In this document: piece after piece, positions 44,690 to 55,907 of the stretch
Numbering within the stretch: the stretch's first letter is position 1
Layout of the letters: each line of letters opens with the position of its first letter
NCBI GenBank assembly: GCA_907163375.1
Contig: CAJQUW010005267.1
Location: 682,001 to 746,000 of the forward strand
DNA length: 64,000 nucleotides
Direction of reading: 5' to 3'
DNA from: Prostheceraeus crozeri
Lineage: Eukaryota > Platyhelminthes > Polycladida > Euryleptidae
Position numbers and translations under genes: made by a program
Notes under the pieces: model-generated
Databases searched by the model: none
What the model saw: only the letters and a program-made list of their open reading frames with translations
Told to the model about the DNA's origin: nothing

Positions 44690-45417
44690 TTACACGATTA
44701 CGATTTGATATTGTCACCAAATGTCAGATATGCAAATTTTTGCAATTGTGCAGAAATTACAGCGGAATTGACTGATCATGACAGCAGTGCCGAAGGAAAT
44801 GATATTATTTTGCAGATCGTCCGTGTCATGACAGCCTTGGAGAGGTAATGTTTGTTAAATTAGCAACTCGATAACCTGCTATTACTTTCATGTGGAACCT
44901 CAAGAGAATCTTCTTAAGCGAGATCAGATCATAAGCAACCTGCCACTGGCAAAGCAAAACAACAGAATCAAGGACAATTATTTCAATCAACTTTGAAAGA
45001 TGCAAATGGGTCCACATCACTATTCAGATTCAAGAAATGAAACATGAATTTAGTGAATCATCAAATCATGCCGATGAAAATTGAATTAATAACTTGAAAT
45101 TTCAGTCAAGAAAGTACGAATAATGTCACGAGTTTTTCATGGAAGACTTCCATTACAATGCAAATCATGAAATTCCCTTACCAATTAGCTTAATTTCCGC
45201 TTAGTTAGGATGACTATTAGCAAATATTCATTCCTTTTGATGTCCAACTTGTTTCATACTACTTGTTTAGGAGAGTCATCTCGGTGGTATATAAATTGGC
45301 AAAATTTTGACTTTTTTAAAAAACTGCTAAAATAATTTTTCGGACCACGGGAATGTAATCTCCGCAAAAAACTGAATATTCTCATTTAAAAATTTTCACT
45401 GTATACAGACACTTTTT
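44690..45417. other. Non-coding interval
   Basis: No supported gene. A minus ORF at 44826-45020 has a hydrophobic, helical look but no decisive motif. Confidence 0.4.
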
Positions 45418-45419
45418 TG

Positions 45420-45632
45420 AGTCGACACTCTACCTATATATCCCTACTCTATGGCCTGAACCTTTACTGTTGTTATTTTTCTTGCAATGCTTGCAACGCC
45501 CATGTCTTTCTGCTGCGACAGGAAAATGATCATGGGTAGTCAACCTGATGCTGTCACTTGGACTGTGTGAAGGACCAGGCTTGATCAATTTTACATTACA
45601 CCTTGACCAATCAAGGATCTCACAATTAACGC
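45420..45632 (-). pseudogene. Possible piggyBac-type cysteine-rich exon fragment
   Basis: On the minus strand an acceptor-like TTTTTCTTCAG leads into an open stretch containing HDHFPVAAERHGRCKHCKKN, ending at a stop near 45425. HFP....RGRCK.C is the beginning of the cysteine-rich domain at the C-terminus of piggyBac transposases. Later cysteines are absent, and the rest of the gene was not found. Only one motif supports the call. Confidence 0.35.
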
Positions 45633-46242
45633 CTGAAGAAAAATTAGTACTATTTTGTTTTTTCTATTTTTTCCATTTTTTGTTGTACTATTTTTCCATT
45701 GTACTTTTTGTTGCAGCTAATTAGTAACGGCTATATTTTCAATTTATTGAGAAAATGCATTTATAGTCTAGCATCATGAGATTAATGATTTTTGGTTTGC
45801 AATAAAAATCCTAGATGAAGTACAACTAATTTCTTAAGTCAAAGAATATCAATCATATTATCTGGTTACAATGGAACAACTTCCGCTTCCCCTTCATCTT
45901 CCCCTGTCCAAATCCATGATCGTATTAGCAGCCTCATTAGGGGAAAGGTGTGTATGTTGACTTACTTAGTTGTAATGTCTGATATTTCATAATAATTGAA
46001 CTAAATTCAATTTTTTTCACCTAATCCTTTTACGCATGATCATCGAGAAGATGTTATCCCCATCTATGGTTTTATTTTTTTATATAAACATCTATTTGTA
46101 CTAAAAACTGAAAAGTAACGAATTGTTCCATTTTAAAATCTTGCGGGTATGATGACATATTAGTTGTATGCCATAATATACGAGTAGTTGCTTTCAAAAC
46201 TCATATAACTAAAAAACAATAGTGTAAACGTCAGAGACGTTA

Positions 46243-47978
46243 TCACAAACTCGGAGTCAAACAAACGAGACATTTCTCGATACCAAAAGATGTTTCACAT
46301 GCCCAGCGCAAGCAGGCATTGCACCGGAACCAGTCCTCGTCGGCCTCTCTCCAATCTGCAAAGCACACGCAACATATGTTGTTTGAGCTGCATGGTTGCT
46401 GAGCTGTTGTCTTCTGTTTCCTTTTGTCCGTCGATGTCAACGAAGATCGTTCAACCTTTTCTAGTATTGAAGATTGTCCAATAGGCCTACAGTCCTGTCT
46501 TCTTTCCTCTTCGAGCCTGAAATTGCAGAAAAACATGCAAAAGTAAAAAAAGAAAGCGTTTGGGCAGCTTACGTCTGTTTTCCAGATTCCGAAGAAGCTT
46601 CCACATCCGCACTGTCATTAGGAAGTGAAGTCAGAATTTTAGCTCTTCCTGTTCTGTCAGAAAGTTTTGGTTTGTCCAAATTTGGAACGGGAAATATGTC
46701 AGTTGGTCTAATAATGGTTGTTTCTGTTGTTGGTTCCACTGAGGTGCATGCTTGGGTCATAGCAGATTCTTCCTCTCCAAGCACATCACTGTTGAAAGGA
46801 AAAATGCCAGTGCGGCGAAATCCGTTTATAGCTGTTGCAACGCAGGCTGACTTTCCGAACGCCTCACTCACTAGTTGTGGTATTTGATGAACAGTAAGAC
46901 AACGGCCTGGATGATTCCTCAGCCAGTTCTTGATAGCTTTGTCGTAGTTGGAGTTGAACGATTTAAAAAAAGAAACATCAAGTGGTTGCAACTTGTGAGT
47001 AGTGTGCGGTGGTAAGCACAGAAGGACAATGCCATTTTGTTGGCAAAAGTCTATGGCGGCTGCCGTTTTGTGCGCGTGATCCCCATCCAAAATTAGAAGA
47101 ACTTTCGACTCTGCCGAAGGTTTCACGTGGTGCACGAAGTGCTCCAAGTGCCGGACGAAAGACTGCGAATCCATCCAGCTACTCTCCTGAAATAAAACAA
47201 GACTTCCTGGAGGTGCTGAATCTTGCATAGGTGGAACGCATCTTTTCCTTGGAATTATGAGAATCGGTGGAATGAATGTTCCTGAAGCACTCATAGTGCA
47301 GCAAACCGTAACATTGGATCCACGTTCGGCGCTTTTCACAACACCAACTTGTCGCTGTCCCCGTTCGGCCAAAACTTTTGAGCACTTGCCTTGAACTGTG
47401 GAGACGCCGGTCTCATCCCCAATAAATTCTTTCTGGCTGCCACTTGTTGACATCAAACGATTCTTGTAGCAGTTTGAAAAACTCAGTGAACTTTTCCTTA
47501 GAAAATCCCATAGCCCGTGCTAATGATGTTGGTTCCGGAGTTCGAAGTGAAAGATTCGGATGTCTCTTTCGAAACCCCTTCATCCAGTCCTTGCCAGCAA
47601 TTCTTTTGCTCATATTAAATCGATGTTGGGCTTCAAGGATATTGTTTCTTACTGCCAACTCAAAATCTAGTTTTCTGACCTCATATAAAGAGAGCCCGTA
47701 CATTTTCTTCTCCATCAGTTAAATGTATTGAAGAAGCTCCTCTTCGATCTCATTCGGAAGATTGACATCGACCCCCCCAAAAATTTTGTAACACTAGCAT
47801 GCTTATTTTTGCTTTTTACCCTTCTTCTGAGCGAGCATATCGGAACATTGAACTCTCGGCTGGCTTTCAAATAGCCCATCTTGCCTTCGACACAAGCGTT
47901 GATCGCATTTTGCATATCATCCTCATCGAAATTTTGCCTGGTCGGTTTGTCTGGTTTTTTCCCACGTTTTCCTGTCAT
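46243..47978 (-). pseudogene. Pogo-like DDE transposase with 56-bp intron, frameshifted
   Basis: From ATG 47978: a pipsqueak-type helix-turn-helix (MTGKRGKKPDKPTRQNF, then YLKASREFNVPICSLRRRV). A frame change at the poly-G near 47775 and a TAA follow. The CENP-B-like region has MYGLSLYEVRKLDFELAV and AGKDWMKGFRKRHPNLSLR. A G-run frame change near 47425 enters the DDE_1 core: DETGVSTVQ, then LLILDGDHAHK, then HTTHKLQPLDVSFFKSF, holding the three catalytic acids. A GTAAGC donor (46572) and TTTCAG acceptor bracket a 56-bp intron (46517-46572), with phase preserved. The last exon ends in a PHD-like finger (ICCVCFADW..DWFRCNACLRWAC). The breaks make it non-functional. Confidence 0.85.
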
Positions 47979-48009
47979 CTGAAAAGAAAAAAATGATGCC
48001 ATTAGTTAT

Positions 48010-48600
48010 ATTTAGAAGTATCAATTTCCTACTTTGGGAGTAGCATGTTATATATTTTTTTGAAATATTGTGGAGGTAAACTGTAAATACACCAAATGCG
48101 TGTATGACGCACTGAAAATTGGGCTATGTCATCAAACCCGCTTATACATAACTTTAAATAACACTGCTTTTCAGGGTTTAGACCTTTACATTACATAACA
48201 AATTGATATGCTAGTGAAAGTACTTCAAATATACTATCGAATAGTCAACAATCTTGCTCACCTTCAATGCTGACTCTCTTGCTCTGAATGGTAAACTCGC
48301 CGCTCAACTTAACATCTGAGAGTAGTACAAACTTTTTCATGTGATTTGTCCGTGAAGTAGTGGATTGATCAATTTGTTCTCTTCACTCGTTGCTTCTCAG
48401 AACTAGCCAATGGGAACGAGTCTATTCATAAAGCGCCTACAGCTTTCGTTCAGGTCAAAATTGAAATATGTCACCAGAGCCGACTATGTCAACATACACA
48501 TCTTTCCCTTATCTACAGTCAAAAATTTAATTCATCGAGACATTATCTCTCTATAGAATTGTGCAGTACACTGTTTCGTGACACACTTTTTGCAATAAAT
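48010..48600. other. Non-coding interval
   Basis: AT-rich sequence between the two pogo relics. No gene or clear terminal repeat seen. Confidence 0.4.
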
Positions 48601-49004
48601 TCATAGTTTGCTACGCTTCACAGGTGGTCTACTCACAACAGGAATGGGTCGCAGAGTTTCAAAAGATGTACTAGGCCTATCTGATGGCGAACAGGGTCCA
48701 GCAGGAGAATTCTCCACCTCAATCTCAGCCGGTGGAGTTGCAGGCCTATCTACATGCACAGGCTGGCTCACAACTGGAACAGGGTTGGGAGAAATCACAA
48801 GAGCTGGAAGTTCAGCAGAAGGTAAGGGTCTCTCACTCACAGAGGATGGAGCGAAAGCCTCTGATTTCACAGCATGGCGATAGAAAGGCACTAATCACTT
48901 TCGATAAACACTTTCTCACCATCCTTGACCTTCCTCATAGCTTCTTGCATCGTATCTTGACTCCATCTCTGCCGATCGGTAGTTCTCTTGTACTTAGATG
49001 GCAT
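48601..49004 (-). pseudogene. Pogo internal-deletion derivative (HTH plus Pro-rich tail)
   Basis: ATG 49004-49002, just after a TTTGTTTCAG acceptor-like site, opens MPSKYKRTTDRQRWSQDTM, the start of a pipsqueak HTH of pogo transposases. It stops at TAG 48891-48893. A second frame (48601-48890) is Pro/Ser-rich and ends PPVKRSKL, like the C-terminal tail of such proteins. The catalytic domain between them is gone. I infer a non-autonomous derivative; TIRs were not resolved. Confidence 0.5.
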
Positions 49005-49460
49005 TTCCCTGAAACAAAAACAAGACTATTCATTGCTTGTCTTTTACAAAATCAATGCGCCCATTTAGCCCTGACCATATTTTGAGCACTAGGCAGAATG
49101 GACATTCTATTTGGAATCGATTTATCTAAAAAATACTAATCCTAGGAGTAAACTGCGATTAGATTTGGAATCTGCATTAACTTACGATGTGGGGACAGTC
49201 TTCACAGCTCTCAACAGTCAAGATATTGGCAGTGACACGCTTAGCAAAAATAGATCACGATTTGGCTGGCCTTACATCAGGTGATCAGATTCTCAGAATT
49301 TCATTGTCAGCTCGTCAGAGCGCGCGCGTGTGTGAGTGTGTTTCTCCCTCAAATGAGCTGCGCCGTCACACGCTTAGAGGCAACGACCATAGCTTCCCTC
49401 ATGCTGAATAGGAAGTTTACACCTGCTATTGTTCCGCCGCTGTAGATCGCTGAACATCAG
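49005..49460. other. Non-coding interval left of Harbinger 2
   Basis: No gene supported. A short CG-rich stretch (GAGCGCGCGCGTGTGTGAG, about 49318-49336) lies within otherwise ordinary DNA. The CAG at 49458-49460 is the left target copy of the next element. Confidence 0.4.
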
Positions 49461-49478
49461 AGCCCGGATTCTCGACAC
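49461..49478 (+). repeat. Left TIR of Harbinger 2
   Basis: AGCCCGGATTCTCGACAC, matching the right end at 52158-52175 with one mismatch; preceded by CAG. Confidence 0.9.
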
Positions 49479-49736
49479 AGGCTCACGCTAAGGGTTAGCG
49501 CGAGTTTTGGATATGGGTTAGCCGCTCACTCTGTGAGCGGGATCGCCATAACCGAATTCTTGACACAGGCTCACGCTAGGATTTCCCTAAATCGCAGACG
49601 GACGGCAACACACTAATTATGTAGGTCAGTCACCACGGGAATATCGGTCACCAAGCGCACGGGAGCTAAATGTTTATTATCATAATGGGCAACTTATTGA
49701 AGTGTAGACTGCTGTGAAGCCAAGTCAGTTTCAAGT

Positions 49737-50462
49737 ATGGCAAGCCAACAAGAAGACAAAGCACCTGACATGTCTGAAGAAGAAGTGAAAGTTCTCTTAG
49801 ATGAGTATGAGAAGAATAAAGGCATCATTGACTCGGACGAGAAGACCGTCGATTTCGGTCGAAAGAAAAAGGTCGCTTGGGAGGAGATCACAGAAGCTCT
49901 CAATGCATGTGGGAGTTTTAAGCGAACCGTTTCTCAGGTCAAAACGAAAATGAAGAACCTGAAAACGAGAGCCAAGACTCGGTACTTGGCGACTAAGAAA
50001 GGATGTGGCACGACGGGTGGCGGTCCACCTCCTAAACAGCTATCTGTTGCGGACGAGAGGCTGTTCGGCATGTACGGCGGATCCGCAGGCTGGAGCGGTG
50101 TTCCCGGCGGAGCTTTATCCTCGGTGATCCCACCCTTCGAAGAGGACACGCCGACCACTTTACCGAATGTTTCCTTCACGGAAGCTGAGGAGACCCCCGA
50201 TACGGTGACTGCATCAACAACACACGGGACGACAGACGTCACTTATCAAGCAACAACACCTTTTCGACCACGTGAAGATCGAACGTATGCGGTGAGAGAC
50301 ATCCGGCAGCTGCAGGTTCGAGCCCTTGAATCTCAAATCAAGGCAAACGAAGCCGTTGTCACTACGTGCAACAACATTAACAATGTACTGATACCTAACT
50401 TGTTAGCGAAGCTCGGTAGTAGCCCTGAAGTGCTTACTGAACTTTGCAACTTACTACCGTGA
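49737..50462 (+). CDS. Harbinger Myb/SANT-like accessory DNA-binding protein
   Basis: 241 residues, complete. In PIF/Harbinger systems this partner binds subterminal repeats and carries the transposase into the nucleus. Residues about 13-95 form the trihelix-like SANT domain: EEEVKVLLDEYEKNKGII, KVAWEEITEALNACG, KRTVSQVKTKMKNLKTRAK, with regularly spaced Trp and basic residues, closing with TGGGPPP. The middle (105-195) is Gly/Ser/Thr/Pro-rich, and the end (205-241) is a Leu-rich helix likely to contact the transposase. The gene is followed by AATAAA at 50534-50539, 72 bp after the stop. Codon use and GC are higher than in the AT-rich surroundings. No breaks. Confidence 0.9.
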   Translation: MASQQEDKAPDMSEEEVKVLLDEYEKNKGIIDSDEKTVDFGRKKKVAWEEITEALNACGSFKRTVSQVKTKMKNLKTRAKTRYLATKKGCGTTGGGPPPKQLSVADERLFGMYGGSAGWSGVPGGALSSVIPPFEEDTPTTLPNVSFTEAEETPDTVTASTTHGTTDVTYQATTPFRPREDRTYAVRDIRQLQVRALESQIKANEAVVTTCNNINNVLIPNLLAKLGSSPEVLTELCNLLP

Positions 50463-50883
50463 ATGTTAATATTCTTCTCAGGTTTCTTTTCTGAGGTATA
50501 ATACTTGTGTTATTGAATACCGTACTGAATATCAATAAATGCATACTTTATTGAAAGATTGGATTTTTTTCATTATGATGGTCATAGGTCTATAAAGAAT
50601 AGATTTTAATAAACAGTGGTCTAAATATTTAATTCAAATATCGTTAAAAATATTAAATTTTCAAAACACGGAAACGAAAAGTACAACACAATTCAGGATT
50701 TATGTCTTCATAAACTAATCATTATACTTTAATATTAAAAAAAGTAATGAAGTATACGATATAATCACGGATGATGTAACAAAACTTACGAAAACTTTTA
50801 ATAAATATTTAATAGAAACTAACCATTAATATTTTGTATCATAGAAGGCATCATTCATAATTCATATATTATATTATGACATA
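50463..50883. other. Convergent 3' region of Harbinger 2
   Basis: AT-rich intergenic sequence between the two convergent genes. It contains AATAAA at 50534-50539 (plus strand) and TTTATT at 50547-50552, giving AATAAA on the minus strand, so the transcripts may overlap at their 3' ends. Confidence 0.5.
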
Positions 50884-51897
50884 TCAATCATGACTTGAAA
50901 AATACTGATTGGCTACAAAATTACGCTTAGCGTTATTATTCAATGTACCGGTATACGGAATGACAGCCGGTTGCTCATCTGCAATATCATCGTTCAAATC
51001 AGGTTGCTTCCTATTCACCGCGATGTTGTGTAGGATTCCGCAAGCACGGATATCACTAACGATGTCTTCAATTTTGGGATGGCGATTTTCCGAGTGAAGG
51101 AGATGAAATCGCCGTTTCAGTCTACCGAATGTATTTTCGATTATGACACGCGTCCTCTTGTGTGATGAATTGTACGAAAGTTTCTCCGGAGTGTCGGGGC
51201 TTGAGAACGGAGTTAACAGCCATTCTGTTAAAGGATACGCCGAGTCTCCCAGGATATATCCATGAAACTGAGATGTCTCCATGTGAGGGAAGACATTGCT
51301 CTGTCGCAAAATGAAGGAGTCATGGCATCCCCCGGGCCAATTCACTTCCATATTATGGAGCAGGCCCGCCGGTCCACAAACTGCTTGTACGTTCAGTGAT
51401 GGATAGAATTTTCGGTTGATGTATTGATGTTCATCAACACCCGGCCGCATTATCCTTATATGAGTGCAATCGATTGCTCCGATCACATTTGGAAAATTGG
51501 CGATTTTGTAGAAGTTGATCTTGTTCAGTCGCAACTGATCACGAGTAGGCCAAGTGACAAATTGATCATATAATTTGTTGAGGGCGATCCCAACAGACCG
51601 AACGGATCGATGCACTGACGACTGGCTGATATTGAGACCTTCTCCAACGTCTGTTTGAAATATTCCAGTCGCGTAGTATCTGATCGCGGCAGCCGTCTGT
51701 AATTCACATGATAACCCGTAGGATCGAGAAGTCGGTCGTTCAATATCAGGACGAATTAAATCGACGATGTAGGAGAAAGTGGTTTTATCAAAGCGGTAAA
51801 GGCGATAGAATTTCGAGTCACTGTATGAGAAAATATCTCGTCGAATTTGGTGTTCATCTTCTAAGTCAGGATAAATATCAAGGAAGGCAGCCATCAT
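50884..51897 (-). CDS. PIF/Harbinger DDE transposase, intact
   Basis: 337 residues, close to the usual length of HARBI1-like transposases. The N-terminal region has a helix-turn-helix (about 65-105; AAAIRYYATGIFQTDVGEGL, then SQSSVHRSV). Catalytic residues: D143 in NVIGAIDCTHIRI, D218 in YILGDSAYPL and E254 in VIIENTFGRLKRRF, with 35 residues between the last two. The family block VNWPGGCHDSFILR lies at 185-198 and HNIAVNR near the end. No stop or frameshift. The start ATG (51897) is followed by a second in-frame ATG, and either could be used. It converges on the Myb-like partner gene. The defective copy in Harbinger 1 (10868) differs widely in sequence, so the two are separate lineages. Confidence 0.96.
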   Translation of the reverse strand: MMAAFLDIYPDLEDEHQIRRDIFSYSDSKFYRLYRFDKTTFSYIVDLIRPDIERPTSRSYGLSCELQTAAAIRYYATGIFQTDVGEGLNISQSSVHRSVRSVGIALNKLYDQFVTWPTRDQLRLNKINFYKIANFPNVIGAIDCTHIRIMRPGVDEHQYINRKFYPSLNVQAVCGPAGLLHNMEVNWPGGCHDSFILRQSNVFPHMETSQFHGYILGDSAYPLTEWLLTPFSSPDTPEKLSYNSSHKRTRVIIENTFGRLKRRFHLLHSENRHPKIEDIVSDIRACGILHNIAVNRKQPDLNDDIADEQPAVIPYTGTLNNNAKRNFVANQYFSSHD

Positions 51898-52157
51898 TCA
51901 CAAGTTAGTCTCTTACCACAGATAGAGAGGAAATGTTATTATGTAAGATATTGTGTCTTTGCTAACCAACAGTAGCCATAAATTGTCTGATTCATGCCTA
52001 AACCGCCCCGTGAAACACTAGGAGCTAGGATAAGGGGAAATCCTAAACTGGACTGAGCGCCCGCTCGCTATCCTGTGTCGAGAATTGGGTTAGCCGCACT
52101 CGGGGGCGTCGCTCACGAGCGGATAGGTGATCCACTGCTTGGTTTAAGGGTTATCGC

Positions 52158-52175
52158 GTGTCGAGAATCCGGCCT
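52158..52175 (-). repeat. Right TIR of Harbinger 2
   Basis: On the minus strand AGGCCGGATTCTCGACAC; followed on the plus strand by CAG (52176-52178). Confidence 0.9.
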
Positions 52176-52287
52176 CAGATTACCCATTTTCGTCCGCTGC
52201 CCATTTTCGGACCACCTCCCCTACGGCATACTGACCAAATCCGAAATAAACCGCATTCCAAGTTGTCGATATATTGATAATTGAATA

Positions 52288-52470
52288 TTTTTTGATACTG
52301 TGATTCAACTGTAATTACAGCCGACTGTACCTGTAGTTGGCTGTAGTTACAGCTGTTAACAGCTTGTTACATCCTGTTACAGTCAACTATAGTCAACTGC
52401 AGTGACTACAGCTTCAACAGTCAGCAGCTCGACTGTAGATTGTAATTACAACTGTAATCGAAATCATCCA
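52288..52470. repeat. Degenerate CTGTAGTTACAG-rich segment
   Basis: About 180 bp are filled with variants of CTGTA(A/G)TTACAG and CAACTGTAGTTG on both strands, so the segment is partly palindromic throughout. The outer parts (GATTCAACTGTAATTACAG and, opposite, GATTACAGTTGTAATTACA) are loosely inverted. Possibly an old MITE or a satellite-like palindrome. Confidence 0.5.
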
Positions 52471-52478
52471 GTATATTC

Positions 52479-53543
52479 TGTAGATATCGAATCAGTAATC
52501 ATTCGACTTTGTAATTGCGTTCCATTGTAACCAGATGTACCCATTGTTCCAAAATTGGAACAAACAATGTATTATATCATTCGTCAATAAAGGGAAATTA
52601 TCTTATAGAATGCAAGTAGTGAATTAAGTCTATATCATAATGCCGATAGTATGAATAGTGAATGCAATTCATTTCAAAAGAAGTAGAGATTTTAAATTAA
52701 CTCGATAATAATAAGATATTATTTCCGAAGGATGCGATACACATATGGACAATCATAAATTTTTGTTAAATGAATAAGTGTATTTTGAAAACCTTCGACT
52801 GTATTCAAAACATGCATGATACAACAAAGAAATTCATAAAGAATGAGTACACAAATACAAAGAAGATGAATAGATTGACAGTGTTTTTACTAGCAATGTC
52901 AGATGTTCCAAAATTGGAACAATAGGAACTAATGGGCTAATCGTGCGATTAGAATCACATTTGGTTTTAGCTAAGATTTGAGAGTCGCATGATTTTGGCA
53001 AAGTAATTTTTCAGTGAAATGTTCCTGATAAGGAAAGTATTCTATTTTCTAATTCTATTGAGGGTCACATTTGCAGCGTTTGACAAAATCGCAGCGAATA
53101 GACATCACTTTAGGAGTTCTATTATCCAGCGCTGTGAGTGAAAGGGTTTTCAGAACTGCTTTGAATTAGTACAGTGAAAGTAAAGCAAGATTATATATAT
53201 CCATTTCAATAAAGTAGCCGTCAAAATGAGACAATTATTGTCGTAATAGTTCACCCACTTGTGAGAAGAGTGTACCAATGGTTCAAACCAATGCATTCAA
53301 GTCGGCCAATAAATACGAGTGCAGGGTGATCGCGATCTTCCCGCCGTTTTTTTGTATTCTTTCAACTGGTTTGAAAAGCCTTCTGTTTCAGTTGCTTTCT
53401 GTCCAACTTATCATCACAAAGTTACAGATATTTGTACGTCATCATTTCACTACTTTTTCCAAACCTCATTCAAGCCTGAAGAATGATGGGAATCATAGAT
53501 ACCATATTTCAAATTTCAAATCTGTAGCTTCATTGCAGATATA
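52479..53543. other. Non-coding interval
   Basis: No gene recognised. The phrase TGTTCCAAAATTGGAACA, a perfect palindrome of 18 bp, occurs near 52547 and again near 52905, about 358 bp apart; otherwise AT-rich. Confidence 0.5.
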
Positions 53544-54432
53544 ATGCTGACCGATTCAATGACATTGGCGTCACAGCACATGGAGCATCGTGATTTTGAG
53601 AATATAGAAATTGCAACAATCGTTTCACTTGCAATTGCATTCAATTGTGAAGAAGCTAGAAGAATGTTCGGTAATCATCAAAGCAGAAACGTATCAAAAC
53701 AAAAAGAGAGAATGTTCTTGCAGCATTCGGAGACGACCCATTCCTTTCTCAGTGTAAGGTGGCCCAAGAAGTTGGTGTAGCACAGTCCACAGTCAACAAG
53801 ATTCTTAAAGAAGAATGTTTAAAACCGTGGAAGACAGTATCAATTGAAGAGTTGCTTCCAGACGACCCAATGAAACGATTGGAATTCTTTAGAATTGTGC
53901 TGGCTCAGTTAGATGTGATCAACATTTGGTTCAGTGACAAGGCAACATTCCACCACAATGGCTGTGTGAAAACACAACCGTTTTGTCTATGCTATGAATA
54001 GATGACTGCTGAAGACAAGACTATGCGCTCTCCTGGAATTACATGTTGGGCTATGGTGTCACCAGACATTGGTGTCATGTATGAGTTGTTGGATACCACC
54101 ATGAATTCTGAGCATTATAAAAGAATCCCCAATGGAAAGATAAACGTACGCATATTCTTCTCACTCACGTCACAAGAATGGAATTTAGCAGCAGGATGGA
54201 GCTCTTCCGCATTTTGCAACGACAGTTACTCGATAACCAATTGAAAAACCAATGGATTGGTCGTGTAGGGCCTATTCAGTGGCCTCCAAGAAGTCCCGAT
54301 CTTTCAGTTCGTGACCTTTGGGTGTGGGGATATATCCTTAAAGTCCTTAACACAAAGCTGGTGCCTTCTTCCGCCTTTGTACTAGACTTCTTGATGGCAA
54401 GTTTAATTACTGTGCTTTCAAAACAACGCTGA
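53544..54432 (+). pseudogene. Tc1/mariner (IS630)-superfamily transposase relic
   Basis: Four overlapping frames together give one protein order: a helix-turn-helix segment AQEVGVAQSTVNKILKEE (53762-53815), LLPDDPMKRLEFFRIVLAQL (53848-53910), INIWFSDKATFHHNGC (first catalytic-Asp region, 53920-53968), SPGITCWAMVSPDIGVMYEL (54034-54093) and WPPRSPDLSVRDLWVWGY (third acid region, 54281-54335). This is a recognised insect/invertebrate IS630-type transposase layout. A TAG at 53999, frame changes and replacement of the middle DNA around 54140-54230 show heavy decay. TIRs were not found. Confidence 0.8.
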
Positions 54433-55907
54433 TGATTAATGTGTAATTTACGACCGAAATGTTTAAATACAACATGAATATGTCATTAAAAGATCATTAA
54501 ATTTACTGAAATAGGCTATAATATCACAAAAATTTTGATCATGGCGCTGCATAGAAATTTACAACACCATAGAATGGAAATTGCATGAAAATTATGGCAC
54601 ACGCCGGGGAAACTTAGTTGAGGCAAAAAGCTAATCGCACGAGCTGGTTTTCTTGTTTCCTTGTTGGCATTTACATTTATCAAGCCAATTCGTGATCTGG
54701 GTTGTTGCCCCTTGTCCAAAGATCATATACACAAAAGCAATAATGAATTTACAAAATACTGCAGTGACAGGATGACAAAGAAGGAAACCCTTATAAACGT
54801 TCTGTACGTTCGTCAGTTTGAAATATCGCTCCAATAATCTACCAAAAGAATCATCAGAAGTATGTGAAACTTTTAATGTCGATTTACAGAACATGCATTA
54901 CTGCAGCTTAAAATCAGAGACCAAGAAATGTCCGAGTATTCATTTTGCTGAAAAGGGCTCCTTTATTCTTTACATTTGAACAACTTTCAAAATATTTGCT
55001 TGCTTTCGAATATCAGCTTCCAAAATATCATCACACTAATCACAAAAGTCATTAAATGATTAATCGAAAAGTTCCGGCTACCTTTCATTTATCTGAGTGA
55101 TGATTGTAGGTAAAGAAAGTTTCAATATGTTCATTCCAGAAAAGCACTAGGTTTCTTTACTGCTTGAGGGAGAAGCTATCCAATTATTAGAATTTGTATC
55201 TGTAAATTCATTAGATGCTCTCACAACCAGTACCCGAGGGAAACAATATTACTAACTTACCAAGCACCATCCTGCCTTACTTAGTATAACCTGCCAAGTA
55301 CTGGAAAGTAGCTTAAGATGGTGCTTATTAAGTCTTTTAAGTTGCACATTGGTGCTTACTTAAGTCTAGTTAGGTTTATGCTGGTGCTTAGTAAGTTCAG
55401 TTCGGTTTTAAACAAGTTCTATTGTAGAGGTTATGAAGCTATGTATGTTCTGCTGTGGTGCTTACTAAGATTTAAATGACCAATTTAGTTTTCATTACAA
55501 ATGTATTTTTTGTCAAAACTTGGAGCAAATGAAAACTTAACAGGTTCACGAAACAAATTTGATATATTCACAGGAAATATAACATAGGACATCATCAATT
55601 CAGCGTATTAGATTATAACAAATTCGAAATATGATTTTAATAACAATACTTGATAATTATTGATGCAAGAGTGAAATACTAGAAATAAATCATATTATGA
55701 ACGAATAAATCACTTCACATATTAGACAATATCAGAAAGTCATTAACGACACAAAAGTCGATCATTCATGCTCATGATCATTTATGACTTTAACACCATA
55801 AAAACCTCTAGAACCATGCTTTACAAGAATCGCATGACGTGATAGTTTTTCAACAAAATGTAACTTCAATGGTCCTTTAACTAAAAGGAGATGGTTGCTT
55901 ATTGAAT
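54433..55907. other. Interval with GGTGCTTA repeats, no gene
   Basis: At about 55255-55475 the phrase GGTGCTTA(C/G)TAAG or its complement recurs roughly every 40-60 bp in both orientations, a degenerate repeat of unknown kind. The ORFs at 54516-54894 (minus) are not recognised. Confidence 0.4.

Larger units (their letters stand above)
49461..52175. mobile_element. Harbinger (PIF) transposon 2, both genes open
   Basis: 2715 bp. The ends are AGCCCGGATTCTCGACAC (left) and AGGCCGGATTCTCGACAC (right, minus strand), differing at one base of 18. They are flanked by CAG (49458-49460 and 52176-52178). GACACAGGCTCACGCTA is repeated inside the left end (about 49477 and 49561), likely subterminal binding sites. 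It contains an open Myb/SANT-like gene (+) and an open DDE transposase gene (-), convergent. With intact ends, target duplication and genes, this is the most plausibly active element of the window. Confidence 0.95.

Noticed and set aside
44317..44848. Plus ORFs over the pogo fragment
   Set aside because: Antisense shadows of the PHD-containing frame.
44826..45020. PiggyBac-like helical segment
   Set aside because: Some resemblance, but it lies on the wrong side of the Cys-rich fragment (45420-45632) for one gene and has no diagnostic residue.
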